64,000 bases of DNA from Thioalkalivibrio nitratireducens (GTDB lineage Bacteria > Pseudomonadota > Gammaproteobacteria > Ectothiorhodospirales > Ectothiorhodospiraceae): positions 1 through 64,000 of the forward strand of contig JAABSN010000001.1 of NCBI GenBank assembly GCA_011390385.1. Direction: 5' to 3'. The notes under the pieces were generated by a model. That model was not told where the DNA came from and did no database searches. It saw only the letters and a program-made list of their open reading frames with translations. A program made the translations under genes and the position numbers. Position 1 is the stretch's first letter. Each line of letters starts with the position of its first letter. This document shows, piece by piece, positions 56,526-64,000 of the stretch.

Positions 56526-58747
56526 GTGACGCAGAGCGACTGCAGGCTTGGTACCGGGCCGCACTGGCGGTGGTCCACGGGCGGAATGCGGTGGCTTCGG
56601 CACTGACGGCGATGGAACCTGGCGAACGCCCCGTGCACGTACTGGCGCTGGGCAAGGCGGCAGAGGCGATGCTGGAAGGCGCTGGCCAGGTCTGGCCAAG
56701 TGCCATCGCACGTGCACTGGTGGTTGCGCCCGTGGGGGCGGTTGCGACGAAGCCGGGATTCGCGTTTCCGCTCTGGCGCCAGCCTGGCAACCATCCGGTG
56801 CCGGGTCCGGACAGTCTGGCGGCCGGGGAGGCGGTGGCCGAATTTCTACACTCGGTGCCGCCGGCCGAAGTTGTCCTCGTCCTGCTCTCCGGCGGCGCGT
56901 CCAGCCTCGCCGAAGTGCCAAGGCAAGGCGTGGATCTGGCGCTGCTGCAGGAACTCAATACCCGGCTCTTGGGGGCCGGACTCGATATCCGGAGCATGAA
57001 CACGCTGCGCGGTCGTTTCTCCCGGTTGAAGGCAGGTGGCGCACTCACGTTCTGTCCAGCGGCCGATGTTCGGGTTCTCTTCATCAGTGACGTTCCCGGC
57101 GATGCGCCGGCTTCAGTGGGGTCAGGTCCCTTCTGGCCGCCCGGTGGCTCCGGTGCCGCAACGGAGCTTCCGGATATCGGTTGGCCGCCACTCGCGGGAT
57201 TCCTGCAGCGATTGCCGGCAGATGCGTCCGCGGAGGCGTCGCTTCCCAGGCCCGAACACCGGTTGATCGCCAGCAATCGTGACGCAAGGCATGCGGTCGT
57301 CGAGGCAGCCCGGGCCGAGGGTCTGGAAGCCCATAACCACGGCCTGTTTCCGGAAGCGTCCGAAGCATCCCTGGCCTGCCGACTGATACGGTTTCTGCGC
57401 CATGCGCCGGCCGGGGTACATGTCTGGGGCGGCGAGGCACCGGTTCGCTTGCCCTTGCAGTCCGGGCATGGGGGCAGGGCGCAGCACCTGGCGGCGTTGC
57501 TTTTGCTGCTCTGGGCGGCCCGTGGCTGGCCACGCCCGTTGACGGTCCTCTCCGCGGCTACTGATGGTGTCGATGGCAATAGCGGCTCTGCGGGCGCGTG
57601 GTTTGGTGATGGCTACCCCGCTGCCGATTCCCTGACGCGTGTCACCCTGCGCCGGGCCATTCGTGGCGCCGACACCGCGCCGTTCTGGGGGCAGCTGGGG
57701 CAGCGCGTGCCCAGCCGGGAGACAGGCACCAACGTGATGGATCTGTTGATCGTCCGGCTCGGTCCGACAGCCGCAGGTTCGCGTGTTCCACAGCCCGGAG
57801 ACCTCGCGAGGCGGGCCTCGCAGAAGAACGGCGCTCCGGGTTTCCGGGGCTCCAGTCGGGAGCACGGGGCCCCTGCCCCTCAGGAATCGCCGCGATCGGT
57901 TTCCGCTCGCCAACGCGGCACCGGAGTGCATGCGCTGGCGCTGCGGGCCCTGCAAGTGCGGGATCCGGAGCGAAAATGTGAATGCGTCGAGCGCTTGCTT
58001 GAGGCCTGGCGGCTGGGCGAACTCGAGGTCGACCTGGGTGCTGCGGCACCAGTCCGGGTCGGGATGCCGGGTCGCCCCGAACGTCCGCATCTGGTGCGAC
58101 CCCAGGATCTGCCGCGACGCGGCCTGCACACTGCGGCAGGCCGCCAGGCCCTGCTGCATGCAGTCACGCACATCGAGTTCAATGCGATCAATCTCGCCCT
58201 CGATGCCGTTTACCGTTTTCGTGGTCTACCACCCGAGTTCATCAGTGACTGGCTGCAGGTCGCGGCAGAAGAGGCGCGGCATTTCCGGATGCTGGCTCGG
58301 CGACTGGAGGAAGCCGGGAGTCGTTATGGCGCATTGCCCGCGCACAACGGACTCTGGGAGATGGCGGTCAGGACCGATACCGACGCCATGGAGCGAATGG
58401 CTCTGGTGCCCAGGGTGCTCGAGGCGCGCGGGCTCGACGTGACTCCCGGGATGATCCGACGTTTGGAAACTGCTGGCGACATGGCGAGTGTTGCGGTGCT
58501 GCGGGTGATCCAGCGCGAGGAGGTGAGCCACGTGGCGATTGGAACACAATGGTTTCGTCATCTTGCCCGCCAGCGTGGCGCCGATCCCGAGAAGACGTTT
58601 CTGGAATTGCTGGCGCGGCATATGCCGGGGCGCGTGCGCCCGCCGTTTGCGCTGGATGCGCGCCTTGCGGCTGGCTTCAGCCACACCGAGATGGCGGCTC
58701 TGGAGGCTCAGGCGGAGCCGAAGGGCAGGCCGGACCCCACCGGATAA
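56522..58747 (+). CDS. Fusion of glycerate 2-kinase (MOFRL type) and DUF455 ferritin-like protein
   Basis: One 741-codon frame. Residues about 1-420 are a glycerate 2-kinase: HVLALGKAAEAMLEG, VLLSGGASSLAEVP, SMNTLRGRFSRLKAGG, ISDVPGDAPASVGSGPF, then the MOFRL part GHGGRAQHLAALLLL, SAATDGVDGNSGSAGAW and SRETGTNVMDLLIV. Residues about 420-475 are a Ser/Arg/Gly/Pro-rich linker. Residues about 475-741 are DUF455: ERPHLVRPQDLPRRGLHT, THIEFNAINLALD, VAAEEARHFRMLARRL, ALPAHNGLWEMA, VLEARGLDVTPGM and REEVSHVAIGTQWF. The ferritin-like Glu and ExxH ligands are kept. The GTG start overlaps the metZ stop. The activity of the second half is unknown. Confidence 0.85.
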   Translation: MSDAERLQAWYRAALAVVHGRNAVASALTAMEPGERPVHVLALGKAAEAMLEGAGQVWPSAIARALVVAPVGAVATKPGFAFPLWRQPGNHPVPGPDSLAAGEAVAEFLHSVPPAEVVLVLLSGGASSLAEVPRQGVDLALLQELNTRLLGAGLDIRSMNTLRGRFSRLKAGGALTFCPAADVRVLFISDVPGDAPASVGSGPFWPPGGSGAATELPDIGWPPLAGFLQRLPADASAEASLPRPEHRLIASNRDARHAVVEAARAEGLEAHNHGLFPEASEASLACRLIRFLRHAPAGVHVWGGEAPVRLPLQSGHGGRAQHLAALLLLLWAARGWPRPLTVLSAATDGVDGNSGSAGAWFGDGYPAADSLTRVTLRRAIRGADTAPFWGQLGQRVPSRETGTNVMDLLIVRLGPTAAGSRVPQPGDLARRASQKNGAPGFRGSSREHGAPAPQESPRSVSARQRGTGVHALALRALQVRDPERKCECVERLLEAWRLGELEVDLGAAAPVRVGMPGRPERPHLVRPQDLPRRGLHTAAGRQALLHAVTHIEFNAINLALDAVYRFRGLPPEFISDWLQVAAEEARHFRMLARRLEEAGSRYGALPAHNGLWEMAVRTDTDAMERMALVPRVLEARGLDVTPGMIRRLETAGDMASVAVLRVIQREEVSHVAIGTQWFRHLARQRGADPEKTFLELLARHMPGRVRPPFALDARLAAGFSHTEMAALEAQAEPKGRPDPTG

Positions 58748-59481
58748 TCGCGTCCGTCCAGCGTCAGCAGTCGGGGCCCACCACGGGCGTCGAGAGAAAG
58801 ATAGCCCGGTACCTCTTCCCAGGATGGCAAGACACAGCGTACGCAGGGTCGACCGTCGACCAGCAGATGGTGGATCGCCGGCCGATGCGTATGGCCGTGT
58901 ACCAGAAGGGAAGTGCCGTGGCGACGCAGGATCTCGATTACGGCGTCAGGGTGCACATCGGTAATGTCGCTGGCCTTGAGCTTGCCTGCGTCGCGGCTGT
59001 GCGCGCGCATCCGTTTCGCTTCCGCAATCCGTTCCTGCAATGGTCGGGCCAGGAATTCACGCTGCCATGCGGGTGCCCGCACCATCGTTCGGAACCGCTG
59101 GTAATCGGTGTCCGCCGTGCACAGGCTGTCGCCGTGCATCAGCAGCGCCGCTGGCCCCGTGCCGAGATCGACCCGCAACGTTTCCGGTGCGAGTTCCATT
59201 CCGGCACGGGCGGCGTAATCGTGGCCGAGCAGGAAATCCCGGTTGCCGTGCTGGAAGACGACGGGATACGGCAGGGCCTTCAGCGTTGCCGCAAGCGCTT
59301 CGGCAGCGGGAAAGCACGCGTCATCACCGATCCAGTATTCGAACAGATCGCCAAGGATATGAAGCGCCGAGGCCTCGGCCGCCGGTCCCTCGAGAAACGC
59401 GAAAAACCGGTCGAGTGTGGGCCCGGGCTCCCGGTCCAGATGCAGATCGGAAACGACGAGGACCCGGTTGGGGGGCGCCAT
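58708..59481 (-). CDS. lpxH: UDP-2,3-diacylglucosamine diphosphatase
   Basis: Peripheral membrane metallophosphoesterase of lipid A synthesis. Metal ligands: VVSDLHLDREPG, LGDLFEYWIGDD, FQHGNRDFLLG, LMHGDSLCTADTDYQ and VHGHTHRPAIHH. 257 aa. Its 3' end overlaps the convergent kinase-DUF455 gene by 40 bases. It follows the cyclophilin gene by 14 bases, the ppi-lpxH order of other gammaproteobacteria. Confidence 0.94.
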   Translation of the reverse strand: MAPPNRVLVVSDLHLDREPGPTLDRFFAFLEGPAAEASALHILGDLFEYWIGDDACFPAAEALAATLKALPYPVVFQHGNRDFLLGHDYAARAGMELAPETLRVDLGTGPAALLMHGDSLCTADTDYQRFRTMVRAPAWQREFLARPLQERIAEAKRMRAHSRDAGKLKASDITDVHPDAVIEILRRHGTSLLVHGHTHRPAIHHLLVDGRPCVRCVLPSWEEVPGYLSLDARGGPRLLTLDGRDYPVGSGLPFGSA

Positions 59482-59495
59482 TTTCCGCGATGGGC

Positions 59496-60068
59496 CTATT
59501 GGACGCGCGTTACGCTCTTCATGACCACCGGCTGCAGCGGAACATCCTGATGCATACCGACACGTCCCGTCTTCACGCCCTCGATGTCCTTGACCACGCT
59601 CATGCCCTCGGCCACGCTGCCAAAGACCGCGTAGCCCCAGCCTTGTGGCGTTTTCGAGCTGTGGTCGAGAAAGCCGTTGTCCGAGACATTGATGAAGAAC
59701 TGTGCGGTTGCCGAATGCGGGTCGTTGGTACGGGCCATCGCAATCGTACCGGTCTTGTTCTTCAGGCTGTTGTCGGCTTCATTCTGGATCGGTTCATGCA
59801 CCGGCTTCTGACGCATGTCGGGATCGAAACCACCGCCCTGGACCATGAATCCGGGAATCACGCGGTGGAAGATGGTGTTGTCGTAGAAACCCTCGTCTAC
59901 GTAGCGGAGGAAATTGGCGACGGTCTGCGGCGCTGCCGCGGCGTCGAGTTGCAGCACGATGCGGCCGTAATTGGTTTCGATGGCGACCTTGGTTTGCTCA
60001 TCAGCCATGAGGACTCCCGGGAGAATGGTTGCGGTTAACAGCACCAGGGGCATGAAGAAACGAAGCAT
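59496..60068 (-). CDS. ppiA: Periplasmic peptidyl-prolyl cis-trans isomerase, cyclophilin type
   Basis: 190 aa with an N-terminal signal peptide ([20 protein letters not shown]). Cyclophilin core: [70 protein letters not shown] and [16 protein letters not shown]. The catalytic Arg (FHR) and the AQFFIN block are intact. Secretion suggests the PpiA rather than PpiB role, although the lpxH neighbourhood is that of ppiB. Confidence 0.9.
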   Translation of the reverse strand: MLRFFMPLVLLTATILPGVLMADEQTKVAIETNYGRIVLQLDAAAAPQTVANFLRYVDEGFYDNTIFHRVIPGFMVQGGGFDPDMRQKPVHEPIQNEADNSLKNKTGTIAMARTNDPHSATAQFFINVSDNGFLDHSSKTPQGWGYAVFGSVAEGMSVVKDIEGVKTGRVGMHQDVPLQPVVMKSVTRVQ

Positions 60069-60180
60069 TCGGCATTCCCTATGTGACGTGGGCAGAGGAT
60101 GGTACCGCCTGCGCGGATCTCAGGCCAGTTCATCGTCCCGAGATCACGCCGGTCCGCACCCATTCAGGTTGAAATGCAGC

Positions 60181-60205
60181 CACGGAAGAACACGGAAGTC
60201 ACGGA
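60181..60205 (+). repeat. Triple CACGGA short repeat
   Basis: CACGGA occurs at 60181, 60191 and 60200 (CACGGAAGAA, CACGGAAGT, CACGGAA), in the 389-base spacer between ppiA and folD. The spacer otherwise holds only repeat copy 4. Confidence 0.6.
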
Positions 60206-60296
60206 AAATCAAATGGATCCAACCCCTTTCCTGTGAGTGTCCATGCTTTTCGTGGGTCATCGTTTCATCTTTCCGGGTGGCTGCCGGCCGGGATCG

Positions 60297-60466
60297 TGAG
60301 CGGGAAAGAACCTGTGTAGGGTGCCGTGAGGCGCAGCCGAATCGCACCGATAAGCCGCCGGTCCTGCCCTGCGGGCCTCGAACGGTGCAATTCGCTGCGC
60401 TCATTGGCACCCTACGTTCCTCCTCGTCAGGGGTGCCCCCCCGCCGCCATGGCTGTTTCAGCGTGG
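60297..60466 (-). repeat. Dispersed palindromic repeat family A, copy 4
   Basis: Core from GTAGGGTGCCGTGAGGCGCA at 60316 to TTGGCACCCTACG at 60416, with the shared inner block CGGGCCTCGAACGGTGCAAT. The preceding GGGAAAGAACC matches the flank of copy 2 (GTGAAAGAACC). The right end (TTTCAGCGTGG) contains the folD stop codon on the minus strand. Confidence 0.8.
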
Positions 60467-61324
60467 CGCTTCGTTTTCGCCGAACTGGCGGGCCCTCAGG
60501 GTGTTTTCCAGCAACATGGCCACCGTCATCGGGCCGACGCCGCCCGGCACCGGGGTGATCCATGCCGCCCGTTCCGAGGCGCCATCAAAGTCGACGTCGC
60601 CGGACAGGGTGCCGTCCTCCAGGCGGTTGATCCCGACATCGATCACCGTTGCGCCGGGTTTGATCCAGTCGCCTCTGATCAGCCCCGGTTTCCCGGCTGC
60701 CGCAATGACGACATCGGCTTCGCTCACATGTGCTCGCGTGTCCGCGGTGAAGCGGTGACAGATCACCGTGGTGGCTCCGGCCAGCAGCAGTTCGAGTGCC
60801 ATCGGACGTCCAACGATATTGGAAGCGCCAATCACGCAGGCGGTACGCCCCTTGAACGGCTCGTCGATTGCCCGCAACAGCTGGATGACGCCCCAGGGGG
60901 TGCATGGACGCAGACGCGGCAACCGGGCCGCCAGACGCCCGACGTTGTAGGGATGGAATCCGTCGACATCCTTCGCCGGGTCGATGCTCTCGATGATTGT
61001 TTCCGGATCGATGTGCGCAGGCAGGGGAAGCTGGACCAGAATGCCGTCGATCGCGCGGTCGCGATTGAGGCGGTCGATCAGCGCCAGCAGGTCCATCTGA
61101 GGTGTTTCCACCGGGAGGTCATAAGAGTGCGATTCGACACCCACTTCCGCGCATGCCTTGCGCTTGTGGTGCACATAGACTTCCGAAGCTGCGTTGTTGC
61201 CGACCAGCACGACTGCCAGACCAGGGGGCCTCAGGCCGGCAGCTTTCATGGCTTCGACTTCCCTGGCCACACGCGCACGGTGCGTTGCCGCAATAGCGCG
61301 ACCGTCGATGATTCTGGCACTCAT
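60458..61324 (-). CDS. folD: Methylenetetrahydrofolate dehydrogenase / cyclohydrolase FolD
   Basis: Bifunctional one-carbon enzyme. 288 aa. [20 protein letters not shown] with the catalytic Lys following, [54 protein letters not shown] and [16 protein letters not shown]. The last sense codons and the TGA fall in the end of repeat copy 4. Confidence 0.95.
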   Translation of the reverse strand: MSARIIDGRAIAATHRARVAREVEAMKAAGLRPPGLAVVLVGNNAASEVYVHHKRKACAEVGVESHSYDLPVETPQMDLLALIDRLNRDRAIDGILVQLPLPAHIDPETIIESIDPAKDVDGFHPYNVGRLAARLPRLRPCTPWGVIQLLRAIDEPFKGRTACVIGASNIVGRPMALELLLAGATTVICHRFTADTRAHVSEADVVIAAAGKPGLIRGDWIKPGATVIDVGINRLEDGTLSGDVDFDGASERAAWITPVPGGVGPMTVAMLLENTLRARQFGENEAPR

Positions 61325-61685
61325 GGTTTATTCCTCTCGCGATCATGGCGGTACGAGCGACTTCGAGTGCCGCAAGCGGAGGTGCGTATGGAATGCGGTG
61401 GGTGGCCGCCGCTGTGGGGAGCCGGCTGCCCCCCAAGTGCCGAACAGCGGGCTCAAGCTCCCGCACTCCATGATCCGCCGTCGCGGCGTCGATCCTGGTG
61501 CAGACGTGGCTACGGCTCTCCAGGCTACCCGTGACGTTCAAGGCAAGCAGCGTACGGATCATCCCATGATGCTGCTCCGCCCTCAAGGAGCGGATTTCGC
61601 GACACCTCGCATAGAGTTGACCATGAACTGTCCATGCAGTAGCATTTCCTGCTCGCTGTGCTGGGCTTTACGCGGGATGGCACCA
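61325..61685. other. Intergenic region upstream of the tRNA cluster
   Basis: About 360 bases without a recognisable gene. Bases 61389-61399 (ATGGAATGCGG) and 61465-61475 (CCGCACTCCAT) form an imperfect inverted pair around a GC-rich core, so a degenerate repeat may lie here. The folD and tRNA promoters must also be within it. Confidence 0.4.
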
Positions 61686-61762
61686 CGGGGTATAGCGCAG
61701 TCTGGTAGCGCGCCTGCTTTGGGAGCAGGATGTCGGGGGTTCGAATCCCTCTACCCCGACCA
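61686..61762 (+). tRNA. tRNA-Pro (anticodon UGG)
   Basis: CGGGGTA pairs with TACCCCG, anticodon stem CCTGC/GCAGG with loop TTTGGGA, CCA encoded. First of a four-tRNA cluster. Confidence 0.96.
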
Positions 61763-61780
61763 CACTGCTCCATGCCACAC

Positions 61781-61857
61781 GCGCTCGTAGCTCAACCGGA
61801 TAGAGCATCGGCCTTCTAAGCCGACGGTTGCAGGTTCGAGTCCTGCCGGGCGCGCCA
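61781..61857 (+). tRNA. tRNA-Arg (anticodon UCU)
   Basis: GCGCTCG pairs with CGGGCGC (one G-T), anticodon stem TCGGC/GCCGA with loop CTTCTAA, discriminator G, CCA encoded. Confidence 0.95.
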
Positions 61858-61893
61858 CCGCCTCGGGCAGTCGCGGCAGCGTAGCGAAACAGT

Positions 61894-61970
61894 GGTGACC
61901 GTAGCTCAGTTGGTAGAGTCCCGGATTGTGGCTCCGGTTGTCGTGGGTTCGAGTCCCATCGGTCACCCCA
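61894..61970 (+). tRNA. tRNA-His (anticodon GUG)
   Basis: Includes the extra G at -1 (61894) opposite C73. GTGACCG pairs with CGGTCAC, anticodon loop TTGTGGC, CCA encoded. Confidence 0.96.
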
Positions 61971-61984
61971 CCCCTTTTCCCCTC

Positions 61985-62060
61985 GGGCCGTTAGCTCAAT
62001 TGGTAGAGCAGTGGACTCTTAATCCATTGGTTGTAGGTTCGATTCCTACACGGCCCACCA
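61985..62060 (+). tRNA. tRNA-Lys (anticodon CUU)
   Basis: GGGCCGT pairs with ACGGCCC, anticodon stem GTGGA/TCCAT with loop CTCTTAA (CTT), CCA encoded. The CUU anticodon fits an AAG-rich, high-GC genome; a UUU tRNA must exist elsewhere. Confidence 0.94.
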
Positions 62061-62259
62061 TCTATTCGCGCAGATTCATTACGGCCTCGTCGCCACCGGT
62101 ACCCTGGGCCAACATGCCGCCGGTATCATGCTGATCCTTGTAATGGCAAGGCCAATCGCCTATGCTTCCGCGCTTTTCTCGCCGCTCTCGGCGACTTCTT
62201 GCCTCACTGCCGGAACGCGGGTTCCATGCGGGAGGCTGTTACCCGAAAGGAGTAGTTGC

Positions 62260-62673
62260 ATGCGTCACTATGAAGTGGTTTTTCTGGTCCACCCCGACCA
62301 GAGCGAGCAAGTGCCGGCCATGATTGAGCGGTATCGCTCGATGGTCGAGAGTCAGGAGGGTGTCGTTCATCGCCTCGAGGATTGGGGTCGCCGTCAATTG
62401 GCCTATCCAATCCAGAAGCTTGTCAAGGCCCATTATGTCCTGATGAATGTCGAGGCCGGCGAAGAAGTGGTGGAAGAACTCGTCAGTGCATTCCGATTCA
62501 ACGATGCGGTGCTGCGTCACCTGGTGATGCGCATGGAGAAGCCCGAGACCGAGCCCTCTCCCTTGTCCAAAGGGCGTGAAGAGGAGGAAGCCAAGGGCCG
62601 CGGCCGTCGCGACGATCGGGGCACACAGGACGATGATGAAGACGAGGAGGAAGATGTGGGCGCCCGCGTCTGA
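62260..62673 (+). CDS. rpsF: 30S ribosomal protein bS6
   Basis: ATG 62260 with AAAGGAG upstream. [20 protein letters not shown], then [36 protein letters not shown] long acidic tail ([17 protein letters not shown]) follows, as in gammaproteobacterial S6, where RimK adds glutamates. 137 aa. An upstream in-frame extension to 62128 is rejected. rpsR follows after 54 bases. Confidence 0.95.
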   Translation: MRHYEVVFLVHPDQSEQVPAMIERYRSMVESQEGVVHRLEDWGRRQLAYPIQKLVKAHYVLMNVEAGEEVVEELVSAFRFNDAVLRHLVMRMEKPETEPSPLSKGREEEEAKGRGRRDDRGTQDDDEDEEEDVGARV

Positions 62674-62727
62674 TTCTTCCAGACCCGACTCCGTTGTTCA
62701 CCATCTTGGATTGCTTGAGGACTTACC

Positions 62728-62955
62728 ATGGCTCGTTTTTCCCGTCGTCGCAAATACTGCCGGTTCACTGCCGAAGGTATCGAATACATCGACTACAAGG
62801 ACCTGAATCTGCTCAGGAACTTCATTACCGAGACCGGCAAGATCGTGCCCAGCCGTGTCACCGGGACCAGTGCCAAGTATCAGCGCCAGTTGGCCACCGC
62901 CGTGAAGCGTGCGCGTTTCCTGGCACTGCTTCCTTACACTGACAACCAGTTCTAG
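62728..62955 (+). CDS. rpsR: 30S ribosomal protein bS18
   Basis: 75 aa. [40 protein letters not shown] and [20 protein letters not shown] are the full S18 signature. Second gene of the rpsF operon; S6 and S18 bind as a dimer to the small subunit platform. Confidence 0.97.
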   Translation: MARFSRRRKYCRFTAEGIEYIDYKDLNLLRNFITETGKIVPSRVTGTSAKYQRQLATAVKRARFLALLPYTDNQF

Positions 62956-63202
62956 GACTTTGTCGGTGCCATTGTCGCTGGCTACGGCGATGTCACCTGG
63001 ACAGGGTACAACCTGCTCGTTGGGTCCGGCCCCTCTCTGTGCGCTCTGCGCTCAAGAGAAGCGCTCTGTTCCCGGTGCTTCGGTCATGAGCACAGCAGGT
63101 TTGTCGTGACGGTGAGGCTCAGGAACAAGGGCTGTGCTCCTGCCGCTGCTTTGGGGCACGCTCGTGTGCGGCCCGAAGCCCCGGCTTTTTCGGGCAGAGG
63201 CG

Positions 63203-64000
63203 ATGAAAATGCGCGTATTGGCTGACTTCGCCATGCAGGGGCGCTGGCGCGCGGTGGGCGCGGCAGCGGGTCTGGGTGCACTTGGAATTTTCCTCCCGCC
63301 CGTGGCAATACTGAGCGGTGCCGTAGTCGCGCTGGTGGCGTTGCGTCTCGGTATCGGTCAGGCCCTGTTTGTCGCCGGGGTTGGTTCCGTGATCCTGGGT
63401 GGGCTGGTGCTGGTGCTGATGGGCGGATCTCCGCTGGTTGGTATCATGGCGGGCCTTGCGCAGTGGTTGCCAGTCGTTGCCATGGGCGAGGTCCTTCGTC
63501 AGTCGATTTCCTGGCGTACCACCCTTTCCATGGCTGCAGTCGTCGCCGGTGCGCTGGTTCTTGCAGTCCGGTTGCTGGTACCCGATCTCGAGGCGGCATG
63601 GGTTGCATTAGGCATGCAGATGGTGTCGCCCTTCGTGGAGAGCGGCGGGGTCGAAGTGGAGGAACTGGAAGCGGCGCTGGTGACGGCCGCACCGTTTCTC
63701 ACCGGCCTGCTCGCCGGGATGTTCCTTTTCAGCATGGTGCTCAGTCTCGTGATTGCCCGCTACTGGCAGGCACTGCTGTTCAACCCTGGTGCATTCGGAA
63801 CCGAATTTCGCAGTTTGCAGTTGGGTTCGGGGCCCAGCGTCGCGGTGGTCATGCTGGCACTGATCGGGCATTTCGCGGGCATCCCGCTGATGCTGGAACT
63901 GGCGTTTCTCCTGGCGGTGTTGTTTTTCCTCCAGGGGTTGGCCGTGATGCACGCTGTGACCCATGCACGGGACATGAACAGTTTCTGGCTGGTGGGGATG
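63203..64000 (+). CDS. DUF2232 (YybS-like) membrane protein, partial at window end
   Basis: Read directly from the sequence: from ATG 63203 (MKMRVLADFAMQGRWRAVG) the frame stays open to the window edge, 266 codons, without a stop. It has about seven hydrophobic helices, for example LGALGIFLPPVAILSGAVVA, GSVILGGLVLVLMGGSP, TGLLAGMFLFSMVLSLVIAR and LELAFLLAVLFFLQGLAVMH. The position right after rpsR is where DUF2232 genes lie in gammaproteobacteria, before rplI and dnaB. Function unknown. CAGAGG lies at 63195-63200. Confidence 0.85.
   Translation, partial: MKMRVLADFAMQGRWRAVGAAAGLGALGIFLPPVAILSGAVVALVALRLGIGQALFVAGVGSVILGGLVLVLMGGSPLVGIMAGLAQWLPVVAMGEVLRQSISWRTTLSMAAVVAGALVLAVRLLVPDLEAAWVALGMQMVSPFVESGGVEVEELEAALVTAAPFLTGLLAGMFLFSMVLSLVIARYWQALLFNPGAFGTEFRSLQLGSGPSVAVVMLALIGHFAGIPLMLELAFLLAVLFFLQGLAVMHAVTHARDMNSFWLVGM

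Noticed and set aside
61119..61586. Possible 155-residue protein upstream of folD
   Set aside because: About half overlaps folD out of frame, the rest crosses a repeat-like GC-rich spacer, and there is no family signature.

Overview
This is a GC-rich gammaproteobacterial chromosome segment, nearly all of it coding. The gene orders queG/nnr-tsaE-amiC-mutL-miaA-hfq-hflX, tig-clpP-clpX-lon-hupB, xerD-dsbC, ppi-lpxH and rpsF-rpsR-DUF2232 are classic for Gammaproteobacteria. The short exosortase H pair, the mutL type and the overall gene content point, by inference only, towards a Chromatiales/Ectothiorhodospiraceae-like lineage. There is no phage, plasmid or CRISPR array. The only insertion-sequence trace is a small IS110-type remnant. 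LAYOUT 1-20.3 kb: a gpx / degenerate-glutaredoxin-DUF3429 / folE operon; a secreted Tyr/Gly/Pro-rich protein; a P2-type cation ATPase; a minor-pilin operon (fimT-pilE-pilV-pilW-pilX) with no pilY1; an ABC ATPase / FtsX permease / HlyD adaptor set; and on the minus strand an amylosucrase, exosortase H with its partner, an RDD membrane protein, moeA and mobB. LAYOUT 20.6-48.2 kb: mostly housekeeping genes: nfeD-slipin, xerD-dsbC, a GNAT acetyltransferase, a thioredoxin-TPR co-chaperone, parE, the queG/nnr divergent pair, the tsaE to hflX cluster, tRNA-Leu, the trigger factor / ClpXP / Lon protein-quality cluster, hupB with tRNA-Val and tRNA-Asp, coq7, a GlcF-like Fe-S protein, a [2Fe-2S] ferredoxin and tRNA-Met. 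LAYOUT 48.2-52.5 kb: a decaying accessory patch. It holds an IS110 transposase tail, a truncated EamA transporter, an intact putP, and a 150-residue in-frame remnant that appears to join three separated pieces of PutA. Next come a 188-bp element with 24-bp perfect terminal inverted repeats and a universal stress protein. LAYOUT 52.5-64 kb: two sulfhydrylases for homocysteine synthesis (metY, metZ) around an MFS transporter; a gene fusing a glycerate 2-kinase (MOFRL type) to a DUF455 ferritin-like domain; ppi-lpxH; folD; a Pro-Arg-His-Lys tRNA cluster; and rpsF-rpsR followed by a DUF2232 membrane protein that runs off the window. REPEATS: a family of about 130-185 bp imperfect palindromic elements occurs four times (near 2.7, 33.4, 53.8 and 60.4 kb). 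In three of the four places the end of the repeat contains the stop codon of the adjacent gene. The most unusual items are this repeat family, the kinase-DUF455 fusion and the collapsed putA beside an intact putP. I found no clearly new multi-gene defence or metabolic system.
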